NCBI GenBank assembly: GCA_006937955.1
Contig: SSNP01000044.1
Coordinates: forward strand, 3,365,914 to 3,429,913
DNA length: 64,000 nucleotides
Direction of reading: 5' to 3'
DNA from: Pachypanchax playfairii
Lineage: Eukaryota > Chordata > Actinopteri > Cyprinodontiformes > Aplocheilidae
Under the pieces are notes generated by a model. The model did no database searches, was not told the DNA's origin, and saw nothing but the letters and a program-made list of their open reading frames with translations. This document shows positions 1 to 9,215 of this stretch, piece by piece. Position 1 is the stretch's first letter. The number at the start of each line of letters is the position of its first letter. A program made the translations under genes and the position numbers.

Positions 1-1015
1 GGTCTGCGGCGGCGGCGGGGGAACGTTACGACAGTGAGCTTTCACAGGGGACCAGTAGGGGGAGAGCGAGAGCAAAACTTACTTAGTTCTGCTTTAAGAG
101 TATATTTATTATGCTCAATGTGAGACAGTAATATAAAAATCTATCTTACTTTACAAAGACACTCCAAACATGTTCTGGTGCGTAAGTCCTACATAAATCT
201 TATCACAGCTTATGTATGACATCACAAACTACATAATAACACTTCCACAATTTAAAATTCATCATGATAAATAGTATTACCAAAAAAATTAGTTGGAATA
301 TTTTCATTGTCTCTCATTCACGAGGGGGCGCTGCAGCTCCCTCTACTTACCACAGCCACAAAGTAAACCATGAATTTCCCCTCAAAGTCTTAATCTATTT
401 TGGTTTTTTATAAGTGAAGCCTGCCTTGGCTGCAGTTTGAGTAGAAGATGAAGGTGTTCAGAACAGCTGAGCATGTTATTTATGAGTCTTCATCAGGGCA
501 GGCTGTTAGTGTGTCTAGAGCTGCTCAGGCTCAGATTGGTTCATAGCAGGTGTTTAATCTCAGTTAGCATATTGGGGAAATAGATTTTGGGATTAACAAA
601 CATCATTTTATTACCTTTGTCATTAATTGCATCTTATAAAAGTGAAGCCATCACCAAATGTCCAAACGGACATTTTAAAGAGGCAAGATGTATAAAAAAA
701 AACTGTGTCGGACAGTTCAGTTCCAGGATTTTAACTGTGTGTTTGTGCGGTGTGACTCAAACGACCTGGTGCAACCTGTGAGGTAGAATGAATGGATGGA
801 GGCGTTGCGCACTACACATAAACACCTGAGAGTGCACATGCGCAGGAAGTGAAAACTATCCTACACATGCACGTACAACATCTTTCCGTAAACATTTCCA
901 CCAGAATGATTGACAGGTAGGTGGACCAGTAGTCTAGATGATCCACTTAGAAGAAAAAGATTCTCCGCCATACCTTTAATTAAGTAACTCCTTTTGAAAA
1001 AGCAGATCATACACC
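1..1015. other. No gene recognised (left edge)
   Basis: The first 60 bases are GC-rich and the rest is ordinary AT-rich DNA. Short open frames near 450-550 and 587-781 match no family I know and have no splice context. I see no RNA gene or clear repeat boundary before the Tc1 element at 1018. Confidence 0.4.
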
Positions 1016-1383
1016 TACAGTGGTGCAAAGAAGTATTTAGTCAGCCACCAATTGTGTAAGTTCTCCCACTTAAAAAGATCAGAGAGGCCTGTAATTTTCA
1101 TCATAGGTATACCTCAACTATGAGAGACAAAATGAGGAAAAAAATCCAGAAAATCACATTGTCTGATTTTTAAAGAATTTATTTGCAAATTATGGTGGAA
1201 AATAAGTATTTGGTCACCTACAAACAAGTAAGATTTCTGGCTTTCACAGACCTGTAACTTCTTTAAGAGGCTCCTCGGTCCTCCACTCGTTACCTGTATT
1301 AATGGCACCTGTGTGAACTCGTTATCAGTATAAAAGACACCTGTCCACAACCTCAAACAGTCACGCTCCAAACTCCACTATGN

Positions 1384-2349
1384 CAGGCTGGGAAGACTGA
1401 ATCTGCAATAGGTAAGCAGCTTGGTGTGAAGAAATCAACTGTGGGAGCAATTATTAGAAAATGGAAGACATACAAGACCACTGATAATCTCCCTCGATCT
1501 GGGGCTCCACGCAAGATCTCACCCCGTGGGGTCAAAATGATCACAAGAACGGTGAGCAAAAATCCCAGAACCACACGGAGGGACCTAGTGAATGACCTGC
1601 AGAGAGCTGGGACCAAAGTAACAAAGGCTACCATCAGTAACACACTACGCCGCCAGGGACTCAAATCCTGCAGTGCCAGACGTGTCCCCCTGCTGAAGCC
1701 AGGACACGTCCAGGCCCGTCTGCGGTTTGCTAGAGAGCATTTGGATGATCCAGAAGAGGATTGGGAGAACATCATATGGTCAGATGAAACCAAAATAGAA
1801 CTTTTTGGTAGAAACTCAACTTGTCGTGTTTGGAGGGGAAAGAATGCTGAGTTGGATCCAAAGAACACCATACCTACTGTAAAGCATGGGGGTGGAAACA
1901 TCATGCTTTGGGGCTGTTTTTCTGCAAGGGGACCAGGACGACTGATCCGTGTAAAGGAAAGAATGAATGGGGCCATGTATCGTAAGATTTTGAGTGAAAA
2001 CCTCCTTCCATCAGCAAGGGCATTGAAAATGAGACGTGGCTGGGTCTTTCAGCATGACAATGATCCCAAACACACCGCCCGGGCAACGAAGGAGTGGCTT
2101 CGTAAGAAGCATTTCAAGGTCCTGGAGTGGCCTAGCCAGTCTCCAGATCTCAACCCCATAGAAAATCTCTGGAGGGAGTTGAAAGTCCGTGTTGCCCAGC
2201 GTCAGCCCCAAAACATCACTGCTCTAGAGGAGATCTGCATGGAGGAATGGGCCAAAATACCAGCAACAGTGTGTGAAAACCTTGTGAAGACTTACAGAAA
2301 ACGTTTGACCTCTGTCATTGCCAACAAAGGCTATATAACAAAGTATTGA
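1384..2349 (+). pseudogene. Tc1 transposase, N-terminally deleted
   Basis: The frame reads QAGKTESAIGKQLGVKKS at its start and ends with stop 2347-2349. From the GTG codon at 1426 it is 307 residues. It contains the second half of the paired-like helix-turn-helix DNA-binding region and a complete DD34E catalytic core. Counting from 1426, the acid residues are D120 (in IWSDETK), D211 (in QHDNDPKH) and E246 (in NPIENLW), with exactly 34 residues between the last two. The usual ATG and first roughly 25-30 residues are absent. Position 1383, at the break, is an ambiguous N, and the bases before it look like the leader just upstream of a normal start. This suggests a short deletion or an assembly patch. 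Without the first helix-turn-helix it should bind its repeats poorly. The catalytic half has no stop or frameshift. Confidence 0.85.
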
Positions 2350-2365
2350 GATTAACTTTTGTTAT

Positions 2366-3113
2366 TGTCAGGTTCAGTGTATTATGTGCTGTGTATTTTC
2401 TGTGTCGGGTGAGTCATCTGCTTGCAGAGAGAAGCTACGCTGGAGCGCGAGGTAGATTGATTACACCTGGTGGAGATCAGAGCTGATGAGGAGCAGGGTG
2501 GTACTTAAGGACAAGGCAGACGTTCATTCAGCGCCTGGTTGTTAACCTTCATGGTAACTTCTAAGCGCCGTCCTAGTGATTTATTCCTAGTGATTATTCC
2601 CAGTGATTATTTCAGAGTTTCTTGTTGTGCTTCGTGTGAGAGTTTGGTTGTATGTCCGATTACCTGTTGTCTTCAGGATTATCGTCACCCTGCTCCTTGT
2701 GTGTCCGAGGATCCTTCCGTGTCCAGCACCTGATCTCCTGGAACCGCACCTACCTCCCTCCAGCGTGCTCACCCGACCTGGACTCACCACCTCCCCGCAC
2801 AGCACCACACTGGACCTGTCCTCCTCCCGAGAGTTTTCTGCCTTCATTATCTGTGAGTCACGCATCCTCATCCGCTCCCTGCAATATCTCCTGCTCTCAT
2901 CAACCGGCTCGAGCATTAACTCTCCTCTCCCCTTACAGTCCTGAGATCCACCTGACGCACCAGATCACCGAGCACTATCTCCACTGTATATATATATGTG
3001 TGTCACTGTCCACTTGCACCTGTAAAATAAACCTGTTCACTTTTGCACCGAAAACGCCTGTGTCTGAGTTTGAGTCCAGCATGTGGGTCAACAAACTGTC
3101 AGAGCCCGTGACA
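2366..3113 (+). repeat. 5' LTR of the gypsy element
   Basis: This is a direct repeat of 5078-5823. It starts TGTCAGGTTCAGTG and ends GAGCCCGTGACA. An AATAAA polyadenylation signal at 3026-3031 places the R/U5 boundary shortly after it. A (TA)n tract at 2988-2997 is one unit longer than in the 3' LTR. Confidence 0.92.
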
Positions 3114-5066
3114 GAACAACCAGGCCAGTCAGACCCAGCGGACTCAGCCAGATCCCCGTTGACAGGTATGCAGGACTTGCTAGCGAGGCATGAGACAGTA
3201 CTGAACTCTTTATGTGAGCGGCAGCAATTCAACCACCAGCGATTAGAGGACATCGCAGGATTGCTGCAGAGCATGCAGGTCCAGCTGTCTGCTCTCTCTC
3301 AGCCTCCTCCACAGCCTGCGTCAGCACCACCCGAGCCCGACCCTCCGGCTCCGACGGCGCGCGCTCCGGCGAGCCATGTGACTCTGCCCAACCCGGAGGG
3401 TTACGCCGGAGAGCCAGGTAAAGGGTCCGGATTCCTATTGCAGTGTTCTCTGATGTTTTGCCGGTCCCCTCAGTCTTTTCCAGATGACGCCTCCAAGATT
3501 GCACATATCATCGGCCTCCTAAGGGGACGTGCGCTTCGATGGGCGGAGGCTAAGTACAACTACCCCCTCATCCAACGCACCTCCATGGAGGTGTTCATCA
3601 AGGACTTCGAGCGGACCTTCACCTACCGGAAATCCGAGTCAGAGATCACGCACCAACTTCGCCCAGCCTGTGTGGTTGGAGCAGTCACGTGGGACATCGA
3701 AGAGGCAATCAGACGCGCACAACTCACCGATCCTGGACCAGCCACCCAACCGCCGGACCACAAGTATGTTCCAAAATCTGTACGCTCACGCCTTCTCCAC
3801 TGGGCCCACACAGCCCGGTTTTCAGGTCATCCAGGAGTTGGAAGGATGGTGGGCCTCATCCGGCGGTCCTTCTGGTGGCCGTCCATGTACAAAGACATCA
3901 AGGAGTACGTTCAGGCTTGCCAAACATGTGCGCGCAATAAGCCCTCCAACCAGCATCCCCACGGACTGCTCCAGCCTCTCGAGACCCCCGGCAGACCCTG
4001 GTCTCACATCGCCCTGGACTTCGTGACAGGGCTGCCGGTCAGTAAAGGGTTTTCTGTGATTTTAACTGTGATTGATCGTTTCTCAAAAGCATGCCATCTC
4101 ATTCCCCTCAAAAGACTGCCTTCTGCTCTAGAGACTGCCCGGCTTCTAGTGAAGCATGTTTTTCGGCTCCATGGGCTCCCTGTCGAAGTCCTATCCGACA
4201 GGGGCCCCCAGTTTATTTCCCAGGTTTGGAGGGAGTTCTTTGCGGCGCTCGGGGCGCGCGTGGTCCTCAGCTCCGGATTTCATCCGCAGACCAATGGTCA
4301 GACAGAGCGGATGAATCAGGAGCTGGAGGCTGCGCTGCGCTGTGTGTGCTCCAACGACCCCTCCACCTGGAGTGAACATCTCCCATGGGTCGAATATGCG
4401 CATAACATGCATATATCCTCTGCTACCAATAAATCTCCCTTTGAAGTCTCCTTAGGTTACCAGCCCCCCCTGCTGCCCTCCGAAAACAACCCACCTGCTC
4501 ATCAATCTGTCAACACGCATGTCAGGCGGTGTAGGCGCGCCTGGGGGCAGACGGTGGCCGCCTTGGAACGCACCAAGGAGCAAAACTGCAGGGTGGCCAA
4601 CCGGCGGCGTCTCCCGGCGCCCACCTACACCGTCGGGCAACAGGTATGGCTTTCCACCCGTGACATTCATCTAAAGAACATCCATAAAAAACTGGCTCCC
4701 CGTTACATTGGTCCCTTTGAAATCGTGTCTGTCCCTGGTCCCTCCACTGTCAAGCTCCGCCTGCCCGCTTCTATGCGGATCCACCCTGTGTTTCATGTCT
4801 CCCTCATTAAGCCTGTGGTTTCAAGCCCCTTGTGTCCTCCGTCCGCTCCCCCCCCTCCCGCCCGTGTGGTTGATGGACAACTGGTTTACACCGTGGACCG
4901 CCTGTTGGACGTGCGGAAACGTGGCAGAGGCCGGCAGTTCCTGGTAGCCTGGGAGGGCTATGGACCAGAGGATCGCTCTTGGGTGCCGGCCTCCTTTATA
5001 CAGGATCCCCAGCTCATCAGGGATTTTGAGGCATCTCGTGCCATACCGCCAGGTGGCGGTCGTTGA
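3081..5066 (+). CDS. Gag-integrase-chromodomain fusion polyprotein (deleted pol)
   Basis: This uninterrupted frame has 661 codons from the ATG at 3081, in U5 of the 5' LTR. The frame is open further upstream to 2652, and the next ATG is at 3168. Residues ~30-193 are Gag-like: a coiled-coil-like N-terminus, a Pro-rich stretch and the conserved LRGRALRWAEA region. Near residue 193 (about 3657-3662) it passes directly into the segment that normally follows RNase H. An HHCC zinc motif follows (H240, H250, C280, C283). The integrase core has D313 (IALDFVTG), D373 (LSDRGPQF) and E409 (GQTERMNQ) with DD35E spacing. A C-terminal chromodomain starts near residue 603 (YTVDRLLD...FLVAWEGYG). In this family the integrase inserts cDNA and the chromodomain reads chromatin. 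Protease, RT and RNase H are absent, yet the junction keeps the reading frame. Confidence 0.88.
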   Translation: MWVNKLSEPVTEQPGQSDPADSARSPLTGMQDLLARHETVLNSLCERQQFNHQRLEDIAGLLQSMQVQLSALSQPPPQPASAPPEPDPPAPTARAPASHVTLPNPEGYAGEPGKGSGFLLQCSLMFCRSPQSFPDDASKIAHIIGLLRGRALRWAEAKYNYPLIQRTSMEVFIKDFERTFTYRKSESEITHQLRPACVVGAVTWDIEEAIRRAQLTDPGPATQPPDHKYVPKSVRSRLLHWAHTARFSGHPGVGRMVGLIRRSFWWPSMYKDIKEYVQACQTCARNKPSNQHPHGLLQPLETPGRPWSHIALDFVTGLPVSKGFSVILTVIDRFSKACHLIPLKRLPSALETARLLVKHVFRLHGLPVEVLSDRGPQFISQVWREFFAALGARVVLSSGFHPQTNGQTERMNQELEAALRCVCSNDPSTWSEHLPWVEYAHNMHISSATNKSPFEVSLGYQPPLLPSENNPPAHQSVNTHVRRCRRAWGQTVAALERTKEQNCRVANRRRLPAPTYTVGQQVWLSTRDIHLKNIHKKLAPRYIGPFEIVSVPGPSTVKLRLPASMRIHPVFHVSLIKPVVSSPLCPPSAPPPPARVVDGQLVYTVDRLLDVRKRGRGRQFLVAWEGYGPEDRSWVPASFIQDPQLIRDFEASRAIPPGGGR

Positions 5067-5074
5067 GGGGGAGG
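5065..5074 (+). other. Polypurine tract of the gypsy element
   Basis: The purine run GAGGGGGAGG lies just after the stop codon and three bases before the 3' LTR begins at 5078. This is where plus-strand priming occurs in LTR elements. Inferred from position and composition. Confidence 0.7.
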
Positions 5075-5077
5075 TAA

Positions 5078-5823
5078 TGTCAGGTTCAGTGTATTATGTG
5101 CTGTGTATTTTCTGTGTCGGGTGAGTCATCTGCTTGCAGAGAGAAGCTACGCTGGAGCGCGAGGTAGATTGATTACACCTGGTGGAGATCAGAGCTGATG
5201 AGGAGCAGGGTGGTACTTAAGGACAAGGCAGACGTTCATTCAGCGCCTGGTTGTTAACCTTCATGGTAACTTCTAAGCGCCGTCCTAGTGATTTATTCCT
5301 AGTGATTATTCCCAGTGATTATTTCAGAGTTTCTTGTTGTGCTTCGTGTGAGAGTTTGGTTGTATGTCCGATTACCTGTTGTCTTCAGGATTATCGTCAC
5401 CCTGCTCCTTGTGTGTCCGAGGAACCTTCCGTGTCCAGCACCTGATCTCCTGGAACCGCAACTACCTCCCTCCAGCGTGCTCACCCGACCTGGACTCACC
5501 ACCTCCCCGCACAGCACCACACTGGACCTGTCCTCCTCCCGAGAGTTTTCTGCCTTCATTATCTGTGAGTCACGCATCCTCATCCGCTCCCTGCAATATC
5601 TCCTGCTCTCATCAACCGGCTCGAGCATTAACTCTCCTCTCCCCTTACAGTCCTGAGATCCACCTGACGCACCAGATCACCGAGCACTATCTCCACTGTA
5701 TATATATGTGTGTCACTGTCCACTTGCACCTGTAAAATAAACCTGTTCACTTTTGCACCGAAAATGCCTGTGTCTGAGTTTGAGTCCAGCATGTGGGTCA
5801 ACAAACTGTCAGAGCCCGTGACA
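5078..5823 (+). repeat. 3' LTR of the gypsy element
   Basis: Near-identical to 2366-3113. I see differences in the GAGGATCC/GAGGAACC and CGCACC/CGCAAC positions, in the TA repeat, and in AACGCC/AATGCC close to the end. AATAAA lies at 5736-5741. It is followed directly by the GTTAT duplication and then by the interrupted Tc1 sequence. Confidence 0.92.
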
Positions 5824-6447
5824 GTTATTGACCAAATACTTATTTTCCACCATAATTTGCAAATAAATTCTTTAAAAATCAGACAATGTGATTTTCTGGA
5901 TTTTTTTTCCTCATTTTGTCTCTCATAGTTGAGGTATACCTATGATGAAAATTACAGGCCTCTCTGATCTTTTTAAGTGGGAGAACTTACACAATTGGTG
6001 GTTGACTAAATACTTTTTTGCCCCACTGTACCTCTTTTACCATAGGGAAACAAACAAACAAAAAAATAAACGAAGAAGACACAATCCGAAAATACTAATC
6101 TAAAATCAATAAACATGATTTTTCACCCTGTACTGAAAATATATACATTGTTAACTTTTTATAAAGTCTCTTAAAGCCGATTAGAGTGCAGCATTATTGG
6201 ATATTATCAGGATAGTTGTTCCAGATGTTTCCTCCTTTAACTGACACACAGTGATGTTTTACTACAGTTTGAGTTTTTGATTTTTCAAATTTTAAAGTTC
6301 TTCTCAAGTTTGATATGCCTTTATTGTCCCACGGGAAATTACATGGAGATACAGAGAACAGCTTGACCGTCACTCTCCCAGCAGCAAGGCCCTTAAGGCC
6401 AGTGCACATTGCTCAGGTCAGCCAAGGTCACACAGGAGAATACATAC

Positions 6448-7894
6448 ATGCAAGGTGGGACATTTATATGGAAACACCTTAATAAAATGGGAATGGTTGG
6501 TGATATTAACGTTCTGTTTGTGGCACATTAGTATATGTGAGGGGGCAAACTCAAGATGGGTGATGACCATGGTGGCCATTTTGAAGTCGGCCATCTTGGA
6601 TCCAATTTTTGTTTTGTGACACATCAAACTTATTGGTAATTTCACAAGAAAACAATGGTGTGCTTGGTTTTAACGTAATTTTAGTCTTTCATGAGTTATT
6701 TACAAGTTTCTGACCACTTATAAAATGTGTTCAATGTGCTGCCCATTGTTTTGGATTGTCAATGCAACCCTCTTCTCCCACTCTTCACACACTGATAGCA
6801 ACACCGCAGGAGAAATGGCAGCACAGGCTTCCAGTATCTGTAGTTTCAGGTGCTGCACATCTCGTATCTTCACACCATAGACAATTGCCTTCAGATGACC
6901 CCAAAGATAAAAGTCTAAGGGGGTCCGATCGGGAGACCTTGAGGGCCATTCAACTGGCCCTAACGACCAATCCACTTTCCAGGAAACTGTTCATCTAGGA
7001 ATGCTCGGACCTGACTCCCATAATCTGGTGGTTCACCATCTTGCTTCAGTGCATAACGAGAGAAACACATCATCATGTAGCAATTTCAAATATCTAGTGG
7101 CCTTGAGGTTTCCATTGATGAAGAATGTCGCCACTATCTTTGTACCCCATATACCACCATACCATCACTTCTTTGTTCCAACAGTCTTGGACGGATCTAT
7201 CCAATGTGGGTTAGTGTCAGACCAATAGCGATGGTTTTGTTTGTTAACTTCACCATTCACATAAAAGTGTGCCTCATCACTGCGTGAACTGAGGGTCCTG
7301 TTCCAATTTTTGTTTTGCCCATTCTGCAAATTCTGTGCGCCGATCTGGGTCATCCTTGTTGAGATGCTGCAGTAGCTGGAGTTTGTAAGGGTGCCATTTG
7401 TGAGTAGCTAATATCCGCCAAAGGGATGTTTGACTAAAGCCACTCTCCAGTGACATGCGGCGAGTGCTACGCTGTGGGCTCTTGCTGAATGAAGCTAGGA
7501 CAACCACTGATGTTTCTTCATTAGTGACAGTTTTCATGCGTCCACATTTTGGCAAATCCAACAATGAACCAGTTTCACGAAACTTAGCAAGTAGTTTGCT
7601 AACTGTAGCATGGGAGATGGGTGGTCTCGTAGGGTGTCTTGCATTGAAATCTGCTGCAATGACCCGGTGACTGCGTTCACCAGATATCAACACAATTTCA
7701 ATCCGCTCCTCACATGTTAACCTCTTCGACATGTCAATGGCTGTGAACAAAGAGAAACTTGTAAATAACTCATGAAAGAATAAAGTTACGTTAACACCAA
7801 GCACACCATTGTTTTTCTTGTGAAATTACCAATAAGTTTGATGTGTCACATGACCCTCTTCCTATTGAAAAAACAAAAATTGGCCCTCTGACCA
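6448..7894 (-). mobile_element. Degenerate mariner-like DNA transposon
   Basis: Two inverted segments bracket a transposase remnant: 6616-6676 and its reverse complement at about 7787-7849, sharing ACACATCAAACTTATTGG and AACAATGGTGTGCTTGG. On the left the terminal region extends out to about 6448 (GGTGGGACATTTATATGG). On the right homology stops at about 7894, so the outer right repeat has been lost. Short deletions are also visible inside the left repeat. The layout (long TIRs and one transposase on the minus strand) is that of a Tc1/mariner superfamily element. The left limit is approximate. Confidence 0.75.
6718..7732 (-). pseudogene. Mariner-like transposase, broken
   Basis: The N-terminal part starts at ATG 7732 with MSKRLTCEERIEIVLISGE. 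It contains a helix-turn-helix-like region (ISHATVSKLLAKFRETGSLL) and runs open to 7277. The C-terminal part (6718-6975) has the signature VEWPSRSPDRTPLDFYLWGH, which resembles the third catalytic motif of mariner/IS630 transposases, but with D (here TPLDFYLWG) in the acidic position. Between 6975 and 7277 the frame is disrupted and sequence seems to be missing around the second catalytic aspartate. The gene cannot make a working enzyme. Confidence 0.75.
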
Positions 7895-7895
7895 C

Positions 7896-8040
7896 CAGCA
7901 AACAGGTGAGACAGGTGAAGTGTCTTGCCCAAGCAATTTTGTATTTGTGTATATTTCTGGACAGAGCGGGGATTCAAACCAGCAACCCTCTGATTACTGA
8001 ATGACTTGCTCCTCCTGCCACTACTGCACAAAATCAAATG
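7896..8040 (-). repeat. tRNA-related SINE-like fragment
   Basis: The stretch contains GTCTTGCCCAAG and GGGGATTCAAACC. The latter, in reverse complement, resembles a degenerate polymerase III B box (GGTTTGAATCCCC). Similar text occurs in the clearer SINEs near 48.2 kb and 63.9 kb. It starts where the mariner repeat is cut, so its insertion may have caused that truncation. Boundaries are uncertain. Confidence 0.4.
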
Positions 8041-8044
8041 CATT

Positions 8045-9215
8045 TTAACTGGTTTCTTTTTCAATTTGTCTGAATGATTCACCTCAAGTTGAGTAAAGTT
8101 ATCCATTGCCACACAGAGCTGCATTGCTCCTGAGTTCCCCCCCTCCAAAAATAAGATGTTATGCAATAACGTTGGACTTTGAATCAGTGTTCTGTATTTG
8201 TTTAATCCTGCTCAGTGGGCCCTCCAGTAAACACCCAGGACAGCTCACCTCTGTCAATGCTAATATTTTAAAACTAAATCTCCATTTGTTACTGCTATCA
8301 TATACTGTATTTAATAATTATGTGCAATTTAAACATAATTTTACCATTTTAACCAGTCTAGTCATGTCGATTTACAAAACATACAATTTTACAAAAGTGA
8401 ATTTCAAGTCTCCTTAAAAAAAGATTGTGTTTGTGTCAAGTTCCACAGATTGTCATTAATAAACAAATATAACTATTAATTGAATCATGTTTATCTCTCA
8501 CAATGAAGTAAAAGTTACAAGTTACCATCCAGAATATTTTTCAATGGTAAGTTTTTACTTAGGTTGAAGAACGATATGTGTTTTTATACATTTGTGTAAA
8601 TCTGAATTGATTTAGTAGTTCTGCAGTTTTAGTGATAACTGGAAGTTATGTTTCAGAAGTTTAACTTTATTTACCAGGTAATGAGATCAGCAGTGATTAA
8701 AGATGTTCACCAGTTGCAGCAGATGTGCTGACTGATAAGCAAATCACACAAATGACTATAATCTAGGTTAATCTGTCACATGTTGTGTTTGTTAAATAGC
8801 AACATAAAGTGAAAGGAAGTGAGAAAATAGGATCATGTCATAATGAAAGACTGGAGATATCAGAACACTGAGACAAATCCTTTTATTTGTTGATTTGCTC
8901 TGGTTGAACTGAGAAGCTACAAACTTTAAACGCTGTAGGTTGAATCAATATTTGGATCTGTCAGTAAACAGAGTTCTTCCCTGTTGGGAAGTTACGTTGC
9001 ACTCGTGCGCAAACGCTTACACAACATTTACTCAAATTCCTGCAGGGGACACATCCGAGTATTACTTTGCTGAAACTGAGTTTGCTAATTGGGGATTACT
9101 GAGGGTTTCTTTAAATCTCATAGTTTCAACTTGTTTTATATGACAGATATTCTAATTTTGATCATTTTATTTTACAAGAGCTACGCATTTAGACCTCGCA
9201 ACAAGGAGATGCATC
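8045..9215. other. pglyrp2: AT-rich region upstream of pglyrp2
   Basis: No gene or recognisable repeat. It holds the presumed pglyrp2 promoter. A TATA-like TTTTATATGAC occurs at about 9132-9143, roughly 70-80 bp before the start codon at 9216, but the transcription start cannot be fixed from sequence alone. Confidence 0.4.

Larger units (their letters stand above)
2366..5823 (+). mobile_element. Ty3/gypsy chromodomain LTR retrotransposon, internally deleted
   Basis: Two direct LTRs of 748 and 746 bp begin TGTCAGG and end GTGACA. They flank a 1.96-kb interior with one open frame. The 5-bp target duplication GTTAT sits at 2361-2365 and 5824-5828, so the insertion into the Tc1 element is intact on both sides. 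By eye the LTRs differ at three substitutions and one 2-bp (TA) repeat unit, which points to recent insertion. The interior encodes Gag-like, integrase and chromodomain segments only. Protease, reverse transcriptase and RNase H are missing, so mobilisation would need proteins from an intact relative. I could not identify a primer-binding site with confidence in the bases after 3113. Confidence 0.93.
1018..6028 (+). mobile_element. Tc1-like DNA transposon carrying a nested LTR element
   Basis: The left terminal inverted repeat starts CAGTGGTGCAAAGAAG at 1018. The right end, read in reverse complement, starts CAGTGGGGCAAAAAAG at 6028. Both are flanked by the TA target duplication (1016-1017 and 6029-6030). 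The inverted repeats run for roughly 190 bp, the long-TIR form of fish Tc1 elements. One transposase gene lies inside. Removing the gypsy insertion (2366-5823) and one copy of its 5-bp duplication leaves an element of about 1.55 kb, the usual Tc1 size. The termini are well preserved, so the element is probably not very old. It is unlikely to be autonomous because its transposase lacks the N-terminus. Confidence 0.93.

Noticed and set aside
1353..1976. 207-residue minus-strand frame
   Set aside because: Antisense shadow of the Tc1 transposase, spanning the ambiguous base.
2652..3080. Upstream part of the 804-residue frame as coding sequence
   Set aside because: It lies within the 5' LTR up to U5. 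The same text is present in the 3' LTR, where it codes for nothing. The Gag part starts at or after 3081.
7900..8040. Functional tRNA gene
   Set aside because: Only a degenerate B-box-like block, with no cloverleaf; better explained as a SINE-derived fragment.
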